Numbered from the stretch's first letter, positions 1 through 8,642 are shown. The stretch: DNA of 53,160 nt from Pseudomonadota bacterium (GCA_023387815.1 JAEWHK010000013.1:1-53160); one strand, 5' to 3'. Notes: generated by a model not told the origin, from the letters alone. A program made the numbers and translations.

Positions 1-57
1 ATGTTCAAGAAGGCACTGGGCAAGCCACCCGCACAGTATTTTGCGATGCTGCAGTGA
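1..57 (+). CDS. AraC-family regulator, C-terminal fragment
   Basis: Frame 1 runs from the first base to TGA at 55-57 and gives an 18-residue tail with FKKALGKPPAQYF. This matches the end of the second helix-turn-helix of AraC/XylS regulators, where an F-K-x-x-x-G-x-x-P-x-x-Y/F pattern is usual. The gene begins left of the window, so the ATG at base 1 is probably an internal methionine. With so few residues the family call rests on this one motif. Confidence 0.5.
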   Translation: MFKKALGKPPAQYFAMLQ

Positions 58-126
58 ATTGACGGGGTTAGATTTCATTTGTTCCTATAATCAATACTCA
101 CGAGCCAACATCCAAGGATCACCATC

Positions 127-285
127 ATGGTCAAGTGTAATAATTCTGGATCGTTCATTGCCTTGTGCACCGCAATCGGGGTGAGCATTGGTGCTGCCTT
201 TGGATATATCGTCATTGGCACTATCGTTGGCTTTGTCGCAGGGCTGATCATTACCCAGCTACGAGGAAAATCCACGACTCCGTAA
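127..285 (+). CDS. small glycine-rich membrane protein (52 aa)
   Basis: This ORF of 52 codons is preceded by AAGGA about 9 bases before the ATG. After a short polar start (MVKCNNSGS) the chain is nearly all hydrophobic with glycines at regular spacing (IGVSIGAAFGYIVIGTIVGFVAG), like glycine-zipper membrane helices. It ends in a basic tail (QLRGKSTTP). One long or two short membrane helices are likely. I do not recognise a family. It stands alone between the AraC tail and the LacI gene, so its role cannot be read from context. The good ribosome binding site and strongly biased composition argue that it is a real gene. Confidence 0.55.
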   Translation: MVKCNNSGSFIALCTAIGVSIGAAFGYIVIGTIVGFVAGLIITQLRGKSTTP

Positions 286-380
286 ATGGTGTGACGGCCT
301 GTAAACGCCGCTAAAATTCAATTGCAACTAAAGCATCACTGAAGATATCGACAAGCCGGCAGATCGCGTTTGTTCCATTC

Positions 381-1403
381 TTAATTGGCGTTCGCCAGAC
401 TTTCCCGCAAGATAATACTTGTATCCAGTTTTTCGAGTCGCATGGGATTTTTTCCCTGAATCATCTCAAGCAGATGTTTGGTAGATCGGGTACCTATCTC
501 TACCGTTGGCATTTTTACCGTGGTCAGCGGCGGGGTGCAAAGGGATGCGTACTCAATATCGTCAAATCCCGTGACTGACAGGGTGCCAGGCACGTCTACG
601 CCGTAACGACGGGCTTCGTCCAATACACCGATTGCCTGCACATCGGTACTGCATATCAGCGCGCTGGGCTTGGCATCGAGCGACCATAGTTTGCGAAAAA
701 TATCACGTCCACCCGAAATTGAAATTTCGTGCTGGATGCGCCATTCCTGTGGCACTTCCAATCCGTGTTTACGCAGTGCTGCCAGCGCTCCCTGTTCGCG
801 CTCCAGAGCCCGCTCGTTGGATGCATGAAATCCACCACTCAATGCGACCGCCTTATGCCCCATACTGGCGACAAGGCTGCCCACAGCATAACCAGCGTCA
901 TAATTGGAAATGCCTACGGAATGCTGCTGCGGACGGTCCGACAGCGACAGGCTGATCACATATGGGATATTACTCATTTTGAGCATGGTGAACGTGCGTT
1001 CTTCATGCATTGCACCCACCACGACCAGGCCGTCAATACCCTTTTCAATCAGGAATCGGATCACTTCATACTCGCGTTCGAACTGGTACTCGTGAGAACC
1101 AATAACCATGTGATAGCCGTTAGCGACCAGCACCTTCTGAATAGAAGCGACAAGTGAGGAATACAGCGGGTTGTCAATGGTCGGGACCGTCACCGCAATG
1201 GTGCTGGTCTTTTGGGAGACAAGGGCCTGGGCCGCTCCATTGCGGATATAGCCCAGAGATTGCACCACTTGCATGATGCGTTCCAGCGTTTCTTTCTTCA
1301 GTTTCTCCGGATGAGAAAAGGCAGTGGACGCGGTCCCCACAGAAACGCCCGCCAGGCGGGCGATATCTTTTAGTGTGGGTTTTCCGGTCCGAATTTCGGG
1401 CAT
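381..1403 (-). CDS. LacI-family transcriptional repressor
   Basis: A protein of 340 aa, normal length for the family. Residues 10-35 hold the LacI helix-turn-helix (TLKDIARLAGVSVGTASTAF) with the hinge helix following near residue 55. The rest is the periplasmic-binding-protein-like effector domain (TVPTIDNPLYSSLV; GFDDIEYASLCTPPLTTV near the end). It is the last gene of the leftward ABC-transporter/oxidoreductase operon, 19 bases after the alcohol dehydrogenase stop, and is most likely its local, self-controlled repressor. Two CGAAACGTTTCG palindromes within the operon (7282-7293 and 8627-8642) have the central CG typical of LacI-family operators. The effector is unknown; a sugar, polyol or the imported substrate are possibilities. 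Confidence 0.93.
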   Translation of the reverse strand: MPEIRTGKPTLKDIARLAGVSVGTASTAFSHPEKLKKETLERIMQVVQSLGYIRNGAAQALVSQKTSTIAVTVPTIDNPLYSSLVASIQKVLVANGYHMVIGSHEYQFEREYEVIRFLIEKGIDGLVVVGAMHEERTFTMLKMSNIPYVISLSLSDRPQQHSVGISNYDAGYAVGSLVASMGHKAVALSGGFHASNERALEREQGALAALRKHGLEVPQEWRIQHEISISGGRDIFRKLWSLDAKPSALICSTDVQAIGVLDEARRYGVDVPGTLSVTGFDDIEYASLCTPPLTTVKMPTVEIGTRSTKHLLEMIQGKNPMRLEKLDTSIILRESLANAN

Positions 1404-1422
1404 AAATCAGTTCTCAGCAAAA

Positions 1423-2433
1423 TCATATTTTGATGACCACCTTTTCGACATCCTGAGGATGTTCAATTGTGTAGTCCATCATTTCGGGTAAAGAGTCAAT
1501 TCCATCTACGGTCCTGACCAGATCCTCAATTTTATCCTCAATTCCGTGCAAGGCTGCCACGGCTTCCGCAAACAGTTGCGCGCTGTTGCGTGAACCCAGC
1601 ACATCGATTTCCTTGCCAACAATCGTACTGATGGGAATTGGCAGGTCCTGCTTGCTGATGCCAATCATGACCAGTCGGCCTGCAGCACGCAATACATCTA
1701 CGCCCATTTGCGACGCTGGCGCAACGGCAACTGCATCCAGAACCACTGTTACACCGCCATTGGACCAGTCGCGGATTCGTTCGGGGGAGTCATTCGCAGC
1801 ATGAAATACCAGGTCCGCACCGAGCTTGGCTGCTTTTTCGAGTCTTGACGGCACCAGATCTGAGATCGCCACTTGCGCGCCCAGGCGTTTGCAGGCGATG
1901 ACCGCTGCCAGACCAATCGGTCCCGCCCCCAGGATCAGGACATGATCATCGGCACTTACCCGCCCCCGTCGACAGGCCTGCATTGCTATTGATAATGGCT
2001 CTGCAAAGGCCGCCACATTGACAGGCAGGTCTTTGGCTTCGTGCAGCAGAATTTCCGGCACGACCAGGTACTCCTGAAAACCACCCTGGCAATGCACACC
2101 CACCAGTTTCAGGTTCTCGCAGCAATTGTACCGACCCTGGCTGCAAGCGTAGCAGTTGCCGCAACGAATCAGGGGTTCTACTACGACCTGACTACCCACC
2201 GGCAGGCGCTGATCACAGCCATCTCCATACTGCTCGATCCGCGCACAAAACTCATGGCCCTGGATGATCGGATATTTTACATAAGGGTGCCGACCCAGAT
2301 AGATATGATGATCCGAACCGCAAATACCCACAGCCGCAATTTTGAGCAGTACCTCACCGTCGCCGGGCGTCGGGATAGGCACCCGTACACGTTCGAGCGT
2401 TCTGGCGCCTTGTGTCACATAGGCAGTCTGCAT
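1423..2433 (-). CDS. zinc-dependent alcohol dehydrogenase (MDR family)
   Basis: A medium-chain dehydrogenase of 336 aa. Catalytic zinc ligands C38 and H60-E61, structural zinc cysteines C91, C94, C97 and C104/C105, and the Rossmann motif GAGPIG (169-174) are all visible. It resembles sorbitol/threonine/galactitol-type dehydrogenases that oxidise a secondary alcohol with NAD(P). I chose the ATG at 2433 because GAGGAG lies 7 bases upstream; a start 11 codons further up lacks this. It follows the cupin dioxygenase gene by 32 bases and precedes the LacI gene, so it belongs to the operon that begins with the ABC receptor. Substrate is not deducible. Confidence 0.92.
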   Translation of the reverse strand: MQTAYVTQGARTLERVRVPIPTPGDGEVLLKIAAVGICGSDHHIYLGRHPYVKYPIIQGHEFCARIEQYGDGCDQRLPVGSQVVVEPLIRCGNCYACSQGRYNCCENLKLVGVHCQGGFQEYLVVPEILLHEAKDLPVNVAAFAEPLSIAMQACRRGRVSADDHVLILGAGPIGLAAVIACKRLGAQVAISDLVPSRLEKAAKLGADLVFHAANDSPERIRDWSNGGVTVVLDAVAVAPASQMGVDVLRAAGRLVMIGISKQDLPIPISTIVGKEIDVLGSRNSAQLFAEAVAALHGIEDKIEDLVRTVDGIDSLPEMMDYTIEHPQDVEKVVIKI

Positions 2434-2465
2434 GCTATCTCCTCTCGTTCCTCTCGGACAATACA

Positions 2466-3017
2466 TTAACGCACGAACTGGTCAACAAAATCTGCACCCA
2501 GACCAACCTGTTCGTAATGCTTGCGACAGTTTTCGATTTTGGTGAAAACATCCTCATAACCAATGGCGTTGCCTTTGGCATCCAGATAGATATATCCGCC
2601 CGTGGCATGAAAAAGTGTGATCATCTCGTCGACATCCTCGGGTACGTAAAGCGTATGGATTTCCCCGGGCGGCTCGAACGCGTAGCCGCCGGCCTCGGCA
2701 ACCCAATCATGCTCAAGGTAGTACCAGCGACCGCGGATTGGAAAGGCATGGACGGGGCCTGTGTGGTGATGCACCGAGAGCACACCGGATCGCCGTACCC
2801 GCAGCAGATTGATAAAGTAGCCTTGGGTCGCATGCAGCATGACGGGTTTGAAGTGGATTCGGTCTGACTGAGGCACCCACAAGCGCTCATCGCCATCCAG
2901 ATCACTTAAGATTTTTGGCAGGACCAGGCCATCGGCGATGCCATGCGCCTGTGGCATGGCATAGGCTGGTGGTTCGGGATTGCCGTTATTACGATTGGGT
3001 TTTTCAATGGCATTCAT
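2466..3017 (-). CDS. 2,4'-dihydroxyacetophenone dioxygenase-like cupin
   Basis: A single-domain cupin of 183 aa. The first cupin motif (VHHHTGPVHAF, residues 82-92) supplies metal-binding histidines; a glutamate near 102 and H121 (PPGEIH) fit the rest of a non-haem Fe site. The GRWYYLEHDW and PGEIHTL segments resemble the 2,4'-dihydroxyacetophenone dioxygenase family, which cleaves the aliphatic C-C bond of an aryl hydroxyketone. AGGAG stands 6 bases before the start. It sits between an SDR and an alcohol dehydrogenase, so these may interconvert a hydroxyketone that the cupin then cleaves. The family covers many proteins of unknown substrate, so the exact reaction is inference. Confidence 0.8.
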   Translation of the reverse strand: MNAIEKPNRNNGNPEPPAYAMPQAHGIADGLVLPKILSDLDGDERLWVPQSDRIHFKPVMLHATQGYFINLLRVRRSGVLSVHHHTGPVHAFPIRGRWYYLEHDWVAEAGGYAFEPPGEIHTLYVPEDVDEMITLFHATGGYIYLDAKGNAIGYEDVFTKIENCRKHYEQVGLGADFVDQFVR

Positions 3018-3048
3018 ATTTTTCTCCTGAATAAATGGGATTTCGCAG

Positions 3049-3813
3049 CTAGGTCATCAGCCAGCCGCCTGCAACATCCACAACCTGGCCTGTCACAAAA
3101 CTGGCTTCTTTTTTGCTGGCCAGATAAAGACAAAGATCAGCTGCTTCGCGCGGTTCGCCCAGACGTCCCATGGGAGTCTGGTCTACGAATCGTTGGTTGG
3201 CCGCCGCACCTGCCATAGCGACCATATCGGTATCAATACGGCCCGGAGCAATGGCATTGACGGTAATACCGAAAGGTCCCAGTTCTCCCGCCAAATGACG
3301 GGTAAAGCCAATCAGAGCAGCTTTGGTCGCGCTATAGTGCACAGCACACACGTCAAGATAGGCTTTGCCGGCGACAGAAGACACGGACACAATTCGACCA
3401 AATCGGGCTTTTTTCATGGCGGGAGCCACCAGTTTGGAGAAATAGAAAGCGCCGCTCAGGTTGACCGCGACCACGCGGTCCCACTCGGCGACGTCCATCT
3501 CATCCACTCCCACACCCTGGCCCGCTTTTTTGGGCGAGATGCCTGCGTTATTCATCAAGGTATCGATATCGCCCACCAGGCTGACTGCGCTGTCGTAGGC
3601 CTGCTCGCATTGTCCAAAGTCCGCGACATCAGCTTGAACAAAATGAATGTTCTGGTGCTTTTCGCGCAACGCGCGCAAAGTCTGCTCTCCTCGCTCACCA
3701 TCCTGGTCCACCATCACAACATGGCCACCTTGTTCCAGAAACGCCGTGGTGCAAGCCAGGCCAATACCGCTGGCGCCACCGGTGACGAGGATTTTTCTGT
3801 TTTCGTAATTCAT
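3049..3813 (-). CDS. short-chain dehydrogenase/reductase (SDR)
   Basis: A classical SDR of 254 aa: NAD(P) motif TGGASGIG (11-18), NNAG (88-91), and the catalytic serine (about 146), Y160 and K164 in YSATK. A PG motif (APGRIDTD) and the C-terminal VTGQVVDVAGGW complete the family pattern. The aspartate in VMVDQDG after the second beta strand suggests NAD preference. It lies 41 bases downstream of the ABC ATPase gene and 31 before the cupin gene in the same operon. It probably oxidises a hydroxyl of the imported compound or reduces its ketone; the substrate is not deducible. Confidence 0.9.
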   Translation of the reverse strand: MNYENRKILVTGGASGIGLACTTAFLEQGGHVVMVDQDGERGEQTLRALREKHQNIHFVQADVADFGQCEQAYDSAVSLVGDIDTLMNNAGISPKKAGQGVGVDEMDVAEWDRVVAVNLSGAFYFSKLVAPAMKKARFGRIVSVSSVAGKAYLDVCAVHYSATKAALIGFTRHLAGELGPFGITVNAIAPGRIDTDMVAMAGAAANQRFVDQTPMGRLGEPREAADLCLYLASKKEASFVTGQVVDVAGGWLMT

Positions 3814-3854
3814 AGATCCAACTTAAATACAATAAAAAAATGCACTGCACTGTG

Positions 3855-4562
3855 TCAGTGCCCCAAATACGCCTGCTTGACCAGTGGATTACTCTTCAGA
3901 TCGTCGCAGGTACCTTCCAGGGCAATGGCGCCGTTTTCCAGCACATAGCCGCGGTCGGCGATTTCAAGCGTTGCGAGGACATTCTGTTCAACCACGATAA
4001 TGGTGAGACCCTGCTGAGCAATTCGTTTGACCACGCCAAACATCTGCTCCACCAGCAACGGCGAAAGCCCCAGTGATGGCTCATCAAAAATCAATAAATC
4101 CGGCTGCGCCATCAGTCCGCGCCCGATAGCCACCATCTGCTGTTCGCCACCGGATAGAGAACCTGCCAGCTGATCCAGTCTCTCGGCCAGCCTCGGAAAA
4201 GTCTCAAGCACATTGTCCAAATGAGTGCGCAATTTCGCGCGCGCGCCGCGTCGATAGGCGCCCAGCATCAGGTTGTCCCGTACCGTCAGATAGGGGAAAA
4301 GCTGACGACCTTCCGGAATCATTGAGATTCCGCGATCGACGATACGATGTGCTTCCAGATTGGTAATGGAAGAGTCCGCGTAGGTAACCTGTCCGCCTGT
4401 ACTTGGAATCAATCCGCAAAGCGCCTTGAGTAACGTCGTTTTGCCAGCGCCATTACCGCCAAGAATGGTAACGATCTCGCCTTGATTGACAGAGAAATCG
4501 ATACCCCGGATCACTTCCACCGCACCATATGACACTTTCAGGTTTTGAACATTAAGCAGCAT
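3855..4562 (-). CDS. branched-chain-type ABC transporter ATPase, LivF-like
   Basis: An ATPase of 235 aa with Walker A GGNGAGKT (35-42), signature LSGGEQQM and Walker B LLIFDEP, then SLGLSPLLVEQMF as is usual in LivF. Its start overlaps the end of the LivM-LivG fusion gene by 11 bases, indicating translational coupling. With LivH, the fusion protein and the receptor it forms a complete hydrophobic-amino-acid-type (HAAT) importer. Members of this family also carry urea, amides, aromatic acids and other compounds. The neighbouring dehydrogenases and cupin suggest a catabolic substrate rather than leucine. Confidence 0.93.
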   Translation of the reverse strand: MLLNVQNLKVSYGAVEVIRGIDFSVNQGEIVTILGGNGAGKTTLLKALCGLIPSTGGQVTYADSSITNLEAHRIVDRGISMIPEGRQLFPYLTVRDNLMLGAYRRGARAKLRTHLDNVLETFPRLAERLDQLAGSLSGGEQQMVAIGRGLMAQPDLLIFDEPSLGLSPLLVEQMFGVVKRIAQQGLTIIVVEQNVLATLEIADRGYVLENGAIALEGTCDDLKSNPLVKQAYLGH

Positions 4563-6336
4563 TTTTGTACCCCGATCCCAGATAAGCTTCGATCACCTTC
4601 TCGTTATTCACGACTTCATCGGGTGAACCCTCTGTCAGTACGGCGCCTGCGTCGACCACAATGATGCGGTCACACAACGCCATGGTTGCCCGCATCTGGT
4701 GTTCGATCATCAAAACGGAGACGCCCGTATCGCGGATCTGGCGAATCAGTGCCACGGCCTGATCAATATCCGTTGGGCTCAGACCCGCCATGACCTCATC
4801 AAGCAGAAGGATTCGTGGACGAGTCGCCAGCGTACGCGCCACTTCGAGTCGCTTCATACCACCAACGGTCAGTTCACTGGCCGGTTTATCCAGTTGATTT
4901 TCCATTCCGGTGATGCGTGCCACATCCAATGCCATCTGCTCAGCTTCATGGACATCTCTGGTATGCAGAAAAGCGCCCAGCATGATATTTTCCAGAACGG
5001 AAAGTCCCGAGAAAGGCTGTGCGATCTGAAAGGTGCGGCCAATACCCAGCCGCGCACATTGAGTAGGCGAAATAATATTGACGGTTTCTCCGTCTTCGGT
5101 CCTCATTCGAACCGAGCCACTATTGGGTTTGATAAACCCGGACAATAAATTGAACAGTGTTGTCTTGCCCGCGCCATTGGGGCCGATCAGTCCCAGTATC
5201 TCGCCTTGTTTCAATTGCAATGAGACATTGTTGGTGGCGACCAGTCCGCCGAATCGTTTGACCAGACGATCTGCTTCCAGGATGACTTTTCCGGTCTTCT
5301 CCTGTGCGGGCATGGTATCCCGCAGCGAGACTTTATTGGCTTGCGCCGCCAACAGATTTTGAATACGTGCTTTTTCATTGGACGTCAACGCCGCCAGGCC
5401 ACCCACAATGCCTCGCGGAAATTTCAGTACGGCGAGCACGAGGACCAAACCGTAGACGGCTCCGTGAATGCCATTGGCGTAGGAGCTCAGCCACCCGCGC
5501 ATCAGTTCGGCAATGGGCAATACGATCAGTGCACCAATAAGCGGGCCAAATACGGTACCGAGTCCTCCAATCAGTGCAAACATGGCAATCTGAATGGATA
5601 TCGCCAGCGAAAAAGTGGCATCAGGATCAATGAACGTCAGATACATGGCATAGAACGATCCGATCATGCTGGTGAGCATGGCCGAGATAACCATCGCACG
5701 GATCCGGGTACTGACCAGATTGATCCCGATAGCTCGAGCAGCATCTTCGCGTTCGCGAATGGCCAGCAGATAAAAGCCCATTTTGTGGCGTCGAATGAGC
5801 CACGCCACGCCCAGCGTCAACAAGAGAAAGAACAAGGCCAGTGCGTAAGAAAATTCTTTCTCGCGAAATACCATCCATTCGAATCCGATATTGAGTGGAA
5901 TGTTCAGGCCGGAGGATCCTCCCATCAGATCCTGATCATGTATGGCCAGAAGGCGCACCACCTCCAGGAATGCAATGGTTACCAGCGAAAAGAATGGCCC
6001 TTTTAGGCGGAAAGTCGGCCAACTGACGACGACCGCTGCAATTGCCGAAATGACCATGCCCACTAGCATCCCTATCCAGGGACTCAGTTCAAAACGCAGC
6101 ATCATGATGACTGCGGTATAGCTGCCTATGCCATAGAACACGGCATGCCCCAGGGAGATTTGCCCAGCGTAGCCACCCACGATATTCCACGCGGTCGCCA
6201 GTCCGCCGAACACGCAAACCAGTACGGCGATATGCAGGAAATAGTTGGAGCCAGCAACAACGGGTGCCAGCACCAATATGACAGCTGCAATCAGAAGCAC
6301 AAGCGAGCGTTTGCTGAAAAATGGTTGAGTCGACAT
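4552..6336 (-). CDS. fused LivM-LivG: ABC permease joined to ATPase
   Basis: One reading frame of 594 aa joins two subunits. Residues about 1-310 are a LivM-type permease with many membrane helices (WNIVGGYAGQISLGHAVFYG). After a linker, residues about 345-594 are a LivG-type ATPase with GPNGAGKTT and ILLLDEVMAGL. The signature region reads LTVGGMKRLE instead of the usual LSGGQ-type form. I place the start at 6336, one base after the livH stop, with GGAG 8 bases upstream, rather than nine codons earlier inside livH. Such fusions are common in Betaproteobacteria. The protein supplies both a membrane channel half and an ATPase half at the inner membrane. Confidence 0.92.
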   Translation of the reverse strand: MSTQPFFSKRSLVLLIAAVILVLAPVVAGSNYFLHIAVLVCVFGGLATAWNIVGGYAGQISLGHAVFYGIGSYTAVIMMLRFELSPWIGMLVGMVISAIAAVVVSWPTFRLKGPFFSLVTIAFLEVVRLLAIHDQDLMGGSSGLNIPLNIGFEWMVFREKEFSYALALFFLLLTLGVAWLIRRHKMGFYLLAIREREDAARAIGINLVSTRIRAMVISAMLTSMIGSFYAMYLTFIDPDATFSLAISIQIAMFALIGGLGTVFGPLIGALIVLPIAELMRGWLSSYANGIHGAVYGLVLVLAVLKFPRGIVGGLAALTSNEKARIQNLLAAQANKVSLRDTMPAQEKTGKVILEADRLVKRFGGLVATNNVSLQLKQGEILGLIGPNGAGKTTLFNLLSGFIKPNSGSVRMRTEDGETVNIISPTQCARLGIGRTFQIAQPFSGLSVLENIMLGAFLHTRDVHEAEQMALDVARITGMENQLDKPASELTVGGMKRLEVARTLATRPRILLLDEVMAGLSPTDIDQAVALIRQIRDTGVSVLMIEHQMRATMALCDRIIVVDAGAVLTEGSPDEVVNNEKVIEAYLGSGYKNAA

Positions 6337-6337
6337 G

Positions 6338-7207
6338 CTAGGCTCCGCTTTCTTTACCGACAAGTCCGGTAGGCTTGAAGATCAGGATGAGGATGAAGAT
6401 GCAGAAGCAGATCACTTCCTTCAGCGCAAGCGAAATGTAGTAGCCTGCCAGACTGTCCACGATGGCAATGATGACCGATGCATAGATCGCTCCCGTCACA
6501 TTGCCAAGCCCACCCAGTACAACGATCACAAATGCAAACAGTACGAAGTAGGTCCCAACGGTTGGAAATACGGGATATTGCCCCGCAATGAGCGTTGCAA
6601 CAAGCCCAAGACAGGCACAGCCCAGTCCGAACGTAATTGCATAGACTCGCTTTACGTTGACCCCCATCAGCGCAGCGGAATTTCGATTTTGCGCTACGGC
6701 ACGGATGGACATGCCTATCATGGTACGAGACTGAAACACGTGCAAGGCAATCGCAAGACACAAGGCAACCACAAGTGTGATCAACTGGCTTATGACAATA
6801 TTGATTCCGCCGACCGAGAAAGTCTGCAGCGCATTGGGCACTTCAGTACGATGAACATCCGCTCCAAACACCAGTAAGGCCAGATTCATCAGAAATGTTG
6901 ATACGCCCACCGTCGCAAAGATCTGCATATGATGGGGCGCATTCAGCAACGGCTGGATGACGATACGCTGCATTGCATACCCGAGCACAAAGAGCAACAA
7001 CATCACGGGCACAATCGACTGCACCACCGATAAACCACTGTATGTGGTCAGCAGATAGGTGGCGTAAAGTCCGATCATCAGAAATTCGCCATGCGCGAAA
7101 TTGACGATCTTGATCACGCCGAAAATCAGCGTCAGGCCGATGGAAATGCCGATATACACGCCAGCCAGCATCAGCCCGTTCACGATAACTTGCAGAAAAA
7201 CATCCAT
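6338..7207 (-). CDS. branched-chain-type ABC transporter permease, LivH-like
   Basis: An integral membrane protein of 289 aa with the LivH signature (NGLMLAGVYIGISIGLTLIFGVIKIVN, split here only as a pattern) and about eight helices. The ATG at 7207 is preferred over the GTG at 7219, because AGAGGTGG precedes it by 8 bases. It pairs with the LivM half of the next gene, whose start lies one base after this stop. It is the first gene after a 137-base gap that holds the second CGAAACGTTTCG palindrome, so it may have its own LacI-controlled promoter. Confidence 0.9.
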   Translation of the reverse strand: MDVFLQVIVNGLMLAGVYIGISIGLTLIFGVIKIVNFAHGEFLMIGLYATYLLTTYSGLSVVQSIVPVMLLLFVLGYAMQRIVIQPLLNAPHHMQIFATVGVSTFLMNLALLVFGADVHRTEVPNALQTFSVGGINIVISQLITLVVALCLAIALHVFQSRTMIGMSIRAVAQNRNSAALMGVNVKRVYAITFGLGCACLGLVATLIAGQYPVFPTVGTYFVLFAFVIVVLGGLGNVTGAIYASVIIAIVDSLAGYYISLALKEVICFCIFILILIFKPTGLVGKESGA

Positions 7208-7281
7208 AAATTCATCCACCTCTGTGGCGAGGGGAAATTTGCGACTTCAGCCCAAAAATCCCCGGTTTAGCCTTGATTTTT

Positions 7282-7293
7282 CGAAACGTTTCG
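7282..7293. promoter_or_regulatory. putative LacI-family operator, copy 2
   Basis: CGAAACGTTTCG is a perfect 12-base palindrome with a central CG, as in many LacI-family operators. The same 12 bases form the core of the 16-base palindrome before the receptor gene. It lies 75 bases upstream of the livH start, in the gap between receptor and permease genes, so it could control an internal promoter or act with the upstream site by looping. Confidence 0.7.
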
Positions 7294-7344
7294 GTTTCAG
7301 GAAAAATCGAGTTCTCAGAAAAGCGATCTCGCTTCAAAGGCGCA

Positions 7345-8571
7345 TCATTCCTTGAATTGTGGCTGGGTGACGGCAAGGGACTCCGGATAGATGGCTTTGA
7401 GCTCGCCTTTTTGCCATTGCATGATAATCATGCGATAACGCGTATTCTGGCCGTTCTCGGCATATTTCACCCCATAGCCGGTCGCCTCGCTGCCCTGAGG
7501 CTCGTCCAAAGCCATCACTGCACTACGAATATCGTCCTTATCAAAGGATTTCGCCTTCTTCATCGCGTCAATAAACGATTTGGCACCTGCATAGGAAATC
7601 ACGCTATAGGCCGTCGGTTCCTGCTTGTACTTGGCCCTGTATGACTCTGTAAATTCTTTCAGGCCTTTGGCGCCCTCTGGATTGATATCAACCAGGGCAA
7701 AGTCTGTGGTCACCGTGCCGTCCAGCTTGTCGCCAATGGCACGCCGCGTCTCGTGCAGAGAGTAGCCCCCGCCGCCGCCGACCAGCGCGGTAGGTTTAAA
7801 GCCCGCCTCGGCCATCTGACGATGCAACAGGATCGTGTCGTTCTGATAACCCGTGTGCATGACCACATTGACTTTGGATTGCTTCAGGCGCAGCACCGCA
7901 GATGACAGATCAACGGTTTTGGCTGAATAAGGAATGGTTTCGACAACATTCAGTCCCGCCTTTTTAGCGATTTCCAGCTGTTTTTTTGCAACGGAGGCCC
8001 CGTACAGACTGTCCTCATTCACAATCGCAATGCGTGCGTTCTCCGGGGTCAGCTTGTAGTGAGGCATGACGATTTTTTCCAGGGCTTCCATGGAAGAGGC
8101 GCCGAATGCGCTGGCAGGCGCACTTGCACGGAACAGGTATTGAAACTTGCGCTCAGTCAGGTTATCAGCCGTAGCCGTCACTTCGAAATATGGGACGCCA
8201 GCCAGCTCGGCAACCGGTGTCGCCGCATAGGATAAGCCAGAGGCGTAAGTGCCAAAAATCGCTTTTACATCCTCACGCGAAATCAGCCGACGTGTTTCAC
8301 TTACCGCCTGACTGGTATCTGCAGCATCGGCCTTGACCAGCTGAATCTGATCGCCATTGATCCCGCCCTGCGCATTGGCCTCTTCGACTGCCAGTTCCAC
8401 GCCCTTGAAGCACTGTGTACCAAAAGTAGCGAAATTGCCACTCAGGGGAAAGATGGCACCCAGTTTGACGGCAGCGGCAGATGCAGTGCTGCATATCAAC
8501 ACCAGTGCCGCCGAACAGCAGATGGCGAACGCCCGGCTGTTCGGGACACGAAATTTCATATCCATTTTCAT
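7345..8571 (-). CDS. ABC transporter substrate-binding protein, LivJ/amide type
   Basis: A periplasmic receptor of 408 aa. Residues 1-33 are a signal peptide ending in ASAAA. The mature part starts VKLGAIFPLSGNFATFG, the hallmark of the Leu/Ile/Val-binding (peripla_BP_6) fold, and continues with VEEANAQGGINGDQI and FGTYASGLSYAATPVAE. GGAGA lies 8 bases before the ATG. It is the first gene of the operon; its promoter region carries the longer copy of the LacI-type palindrome (8627-8642), 55 bases upstream of the start. It delivers the substrate to LivH/LivMG/LivF. The ligand cannot be read from sequence. Confidence 0.92.
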   Translation of the reverse strand: MKMDMKFRVPNSRAFAICCSAALVLICSTASAAAVKLGAIFPLSGNFATFGTQCFKGVELAVEEANAQGGINGDQIQLVKADAADTSQAVSETRRLISREDVKAIFGTYASGLSYAATPVAELAGVPYFEVTATADNLTERKFQYLFRASAPASAFGASSMEALEKIVMPHYKLTPENARIAIVNEDSLYGASVAKKQLEIAKKAGLNVVETIPYSAKTVDLSSAVLRLKQSKVNVVMHTGYQNDTILLHRQMAEAGFKPTALVGGGGGYSLHETRRAIGDKLDGTVTTDFALVDINPEGAKGLKEFTESYRAKYKQEPTAYSVISYAGAKSFIDAMKKAKSFDKDDIRSAVMALDEPQGSEATGYGVKYAENGQNTRYRMIIMQWQKGELKAIYPESLAVTQPQFKE

Positions 8572-8626
8572 TGCTTGTCTCCAATTAATCGTTTTGGCTT
8601 TGTATGTGAATCTATCTTAACGATAA

Positions 8627-8642
8627 ATCGAAACGTTTCGAT
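8627..8642. promoter_or_regulatory. putative LacI-family operator, copy 1
   Basis: ATCGAAACGTTTCGAT is a perfect 16-base palindrome containing the same core as the site at 7282-7293. A TATAAA on the minus strand (8650-8655) lies just upstream and could be the -10 element, so a bound repressor would sit across the transcription start of the receptor-led operon. The regulator is expected to be the LacI-family protein encoded at the end of the operon. Confidence 0.75.

Noticed and set aside
3193..3948. 251-codon plus-strand frame across the SDR gene
   Set aside because: Antisense of a well-supported SDR; the His/Gln/Arg-rich composition is typical of shadow frames.
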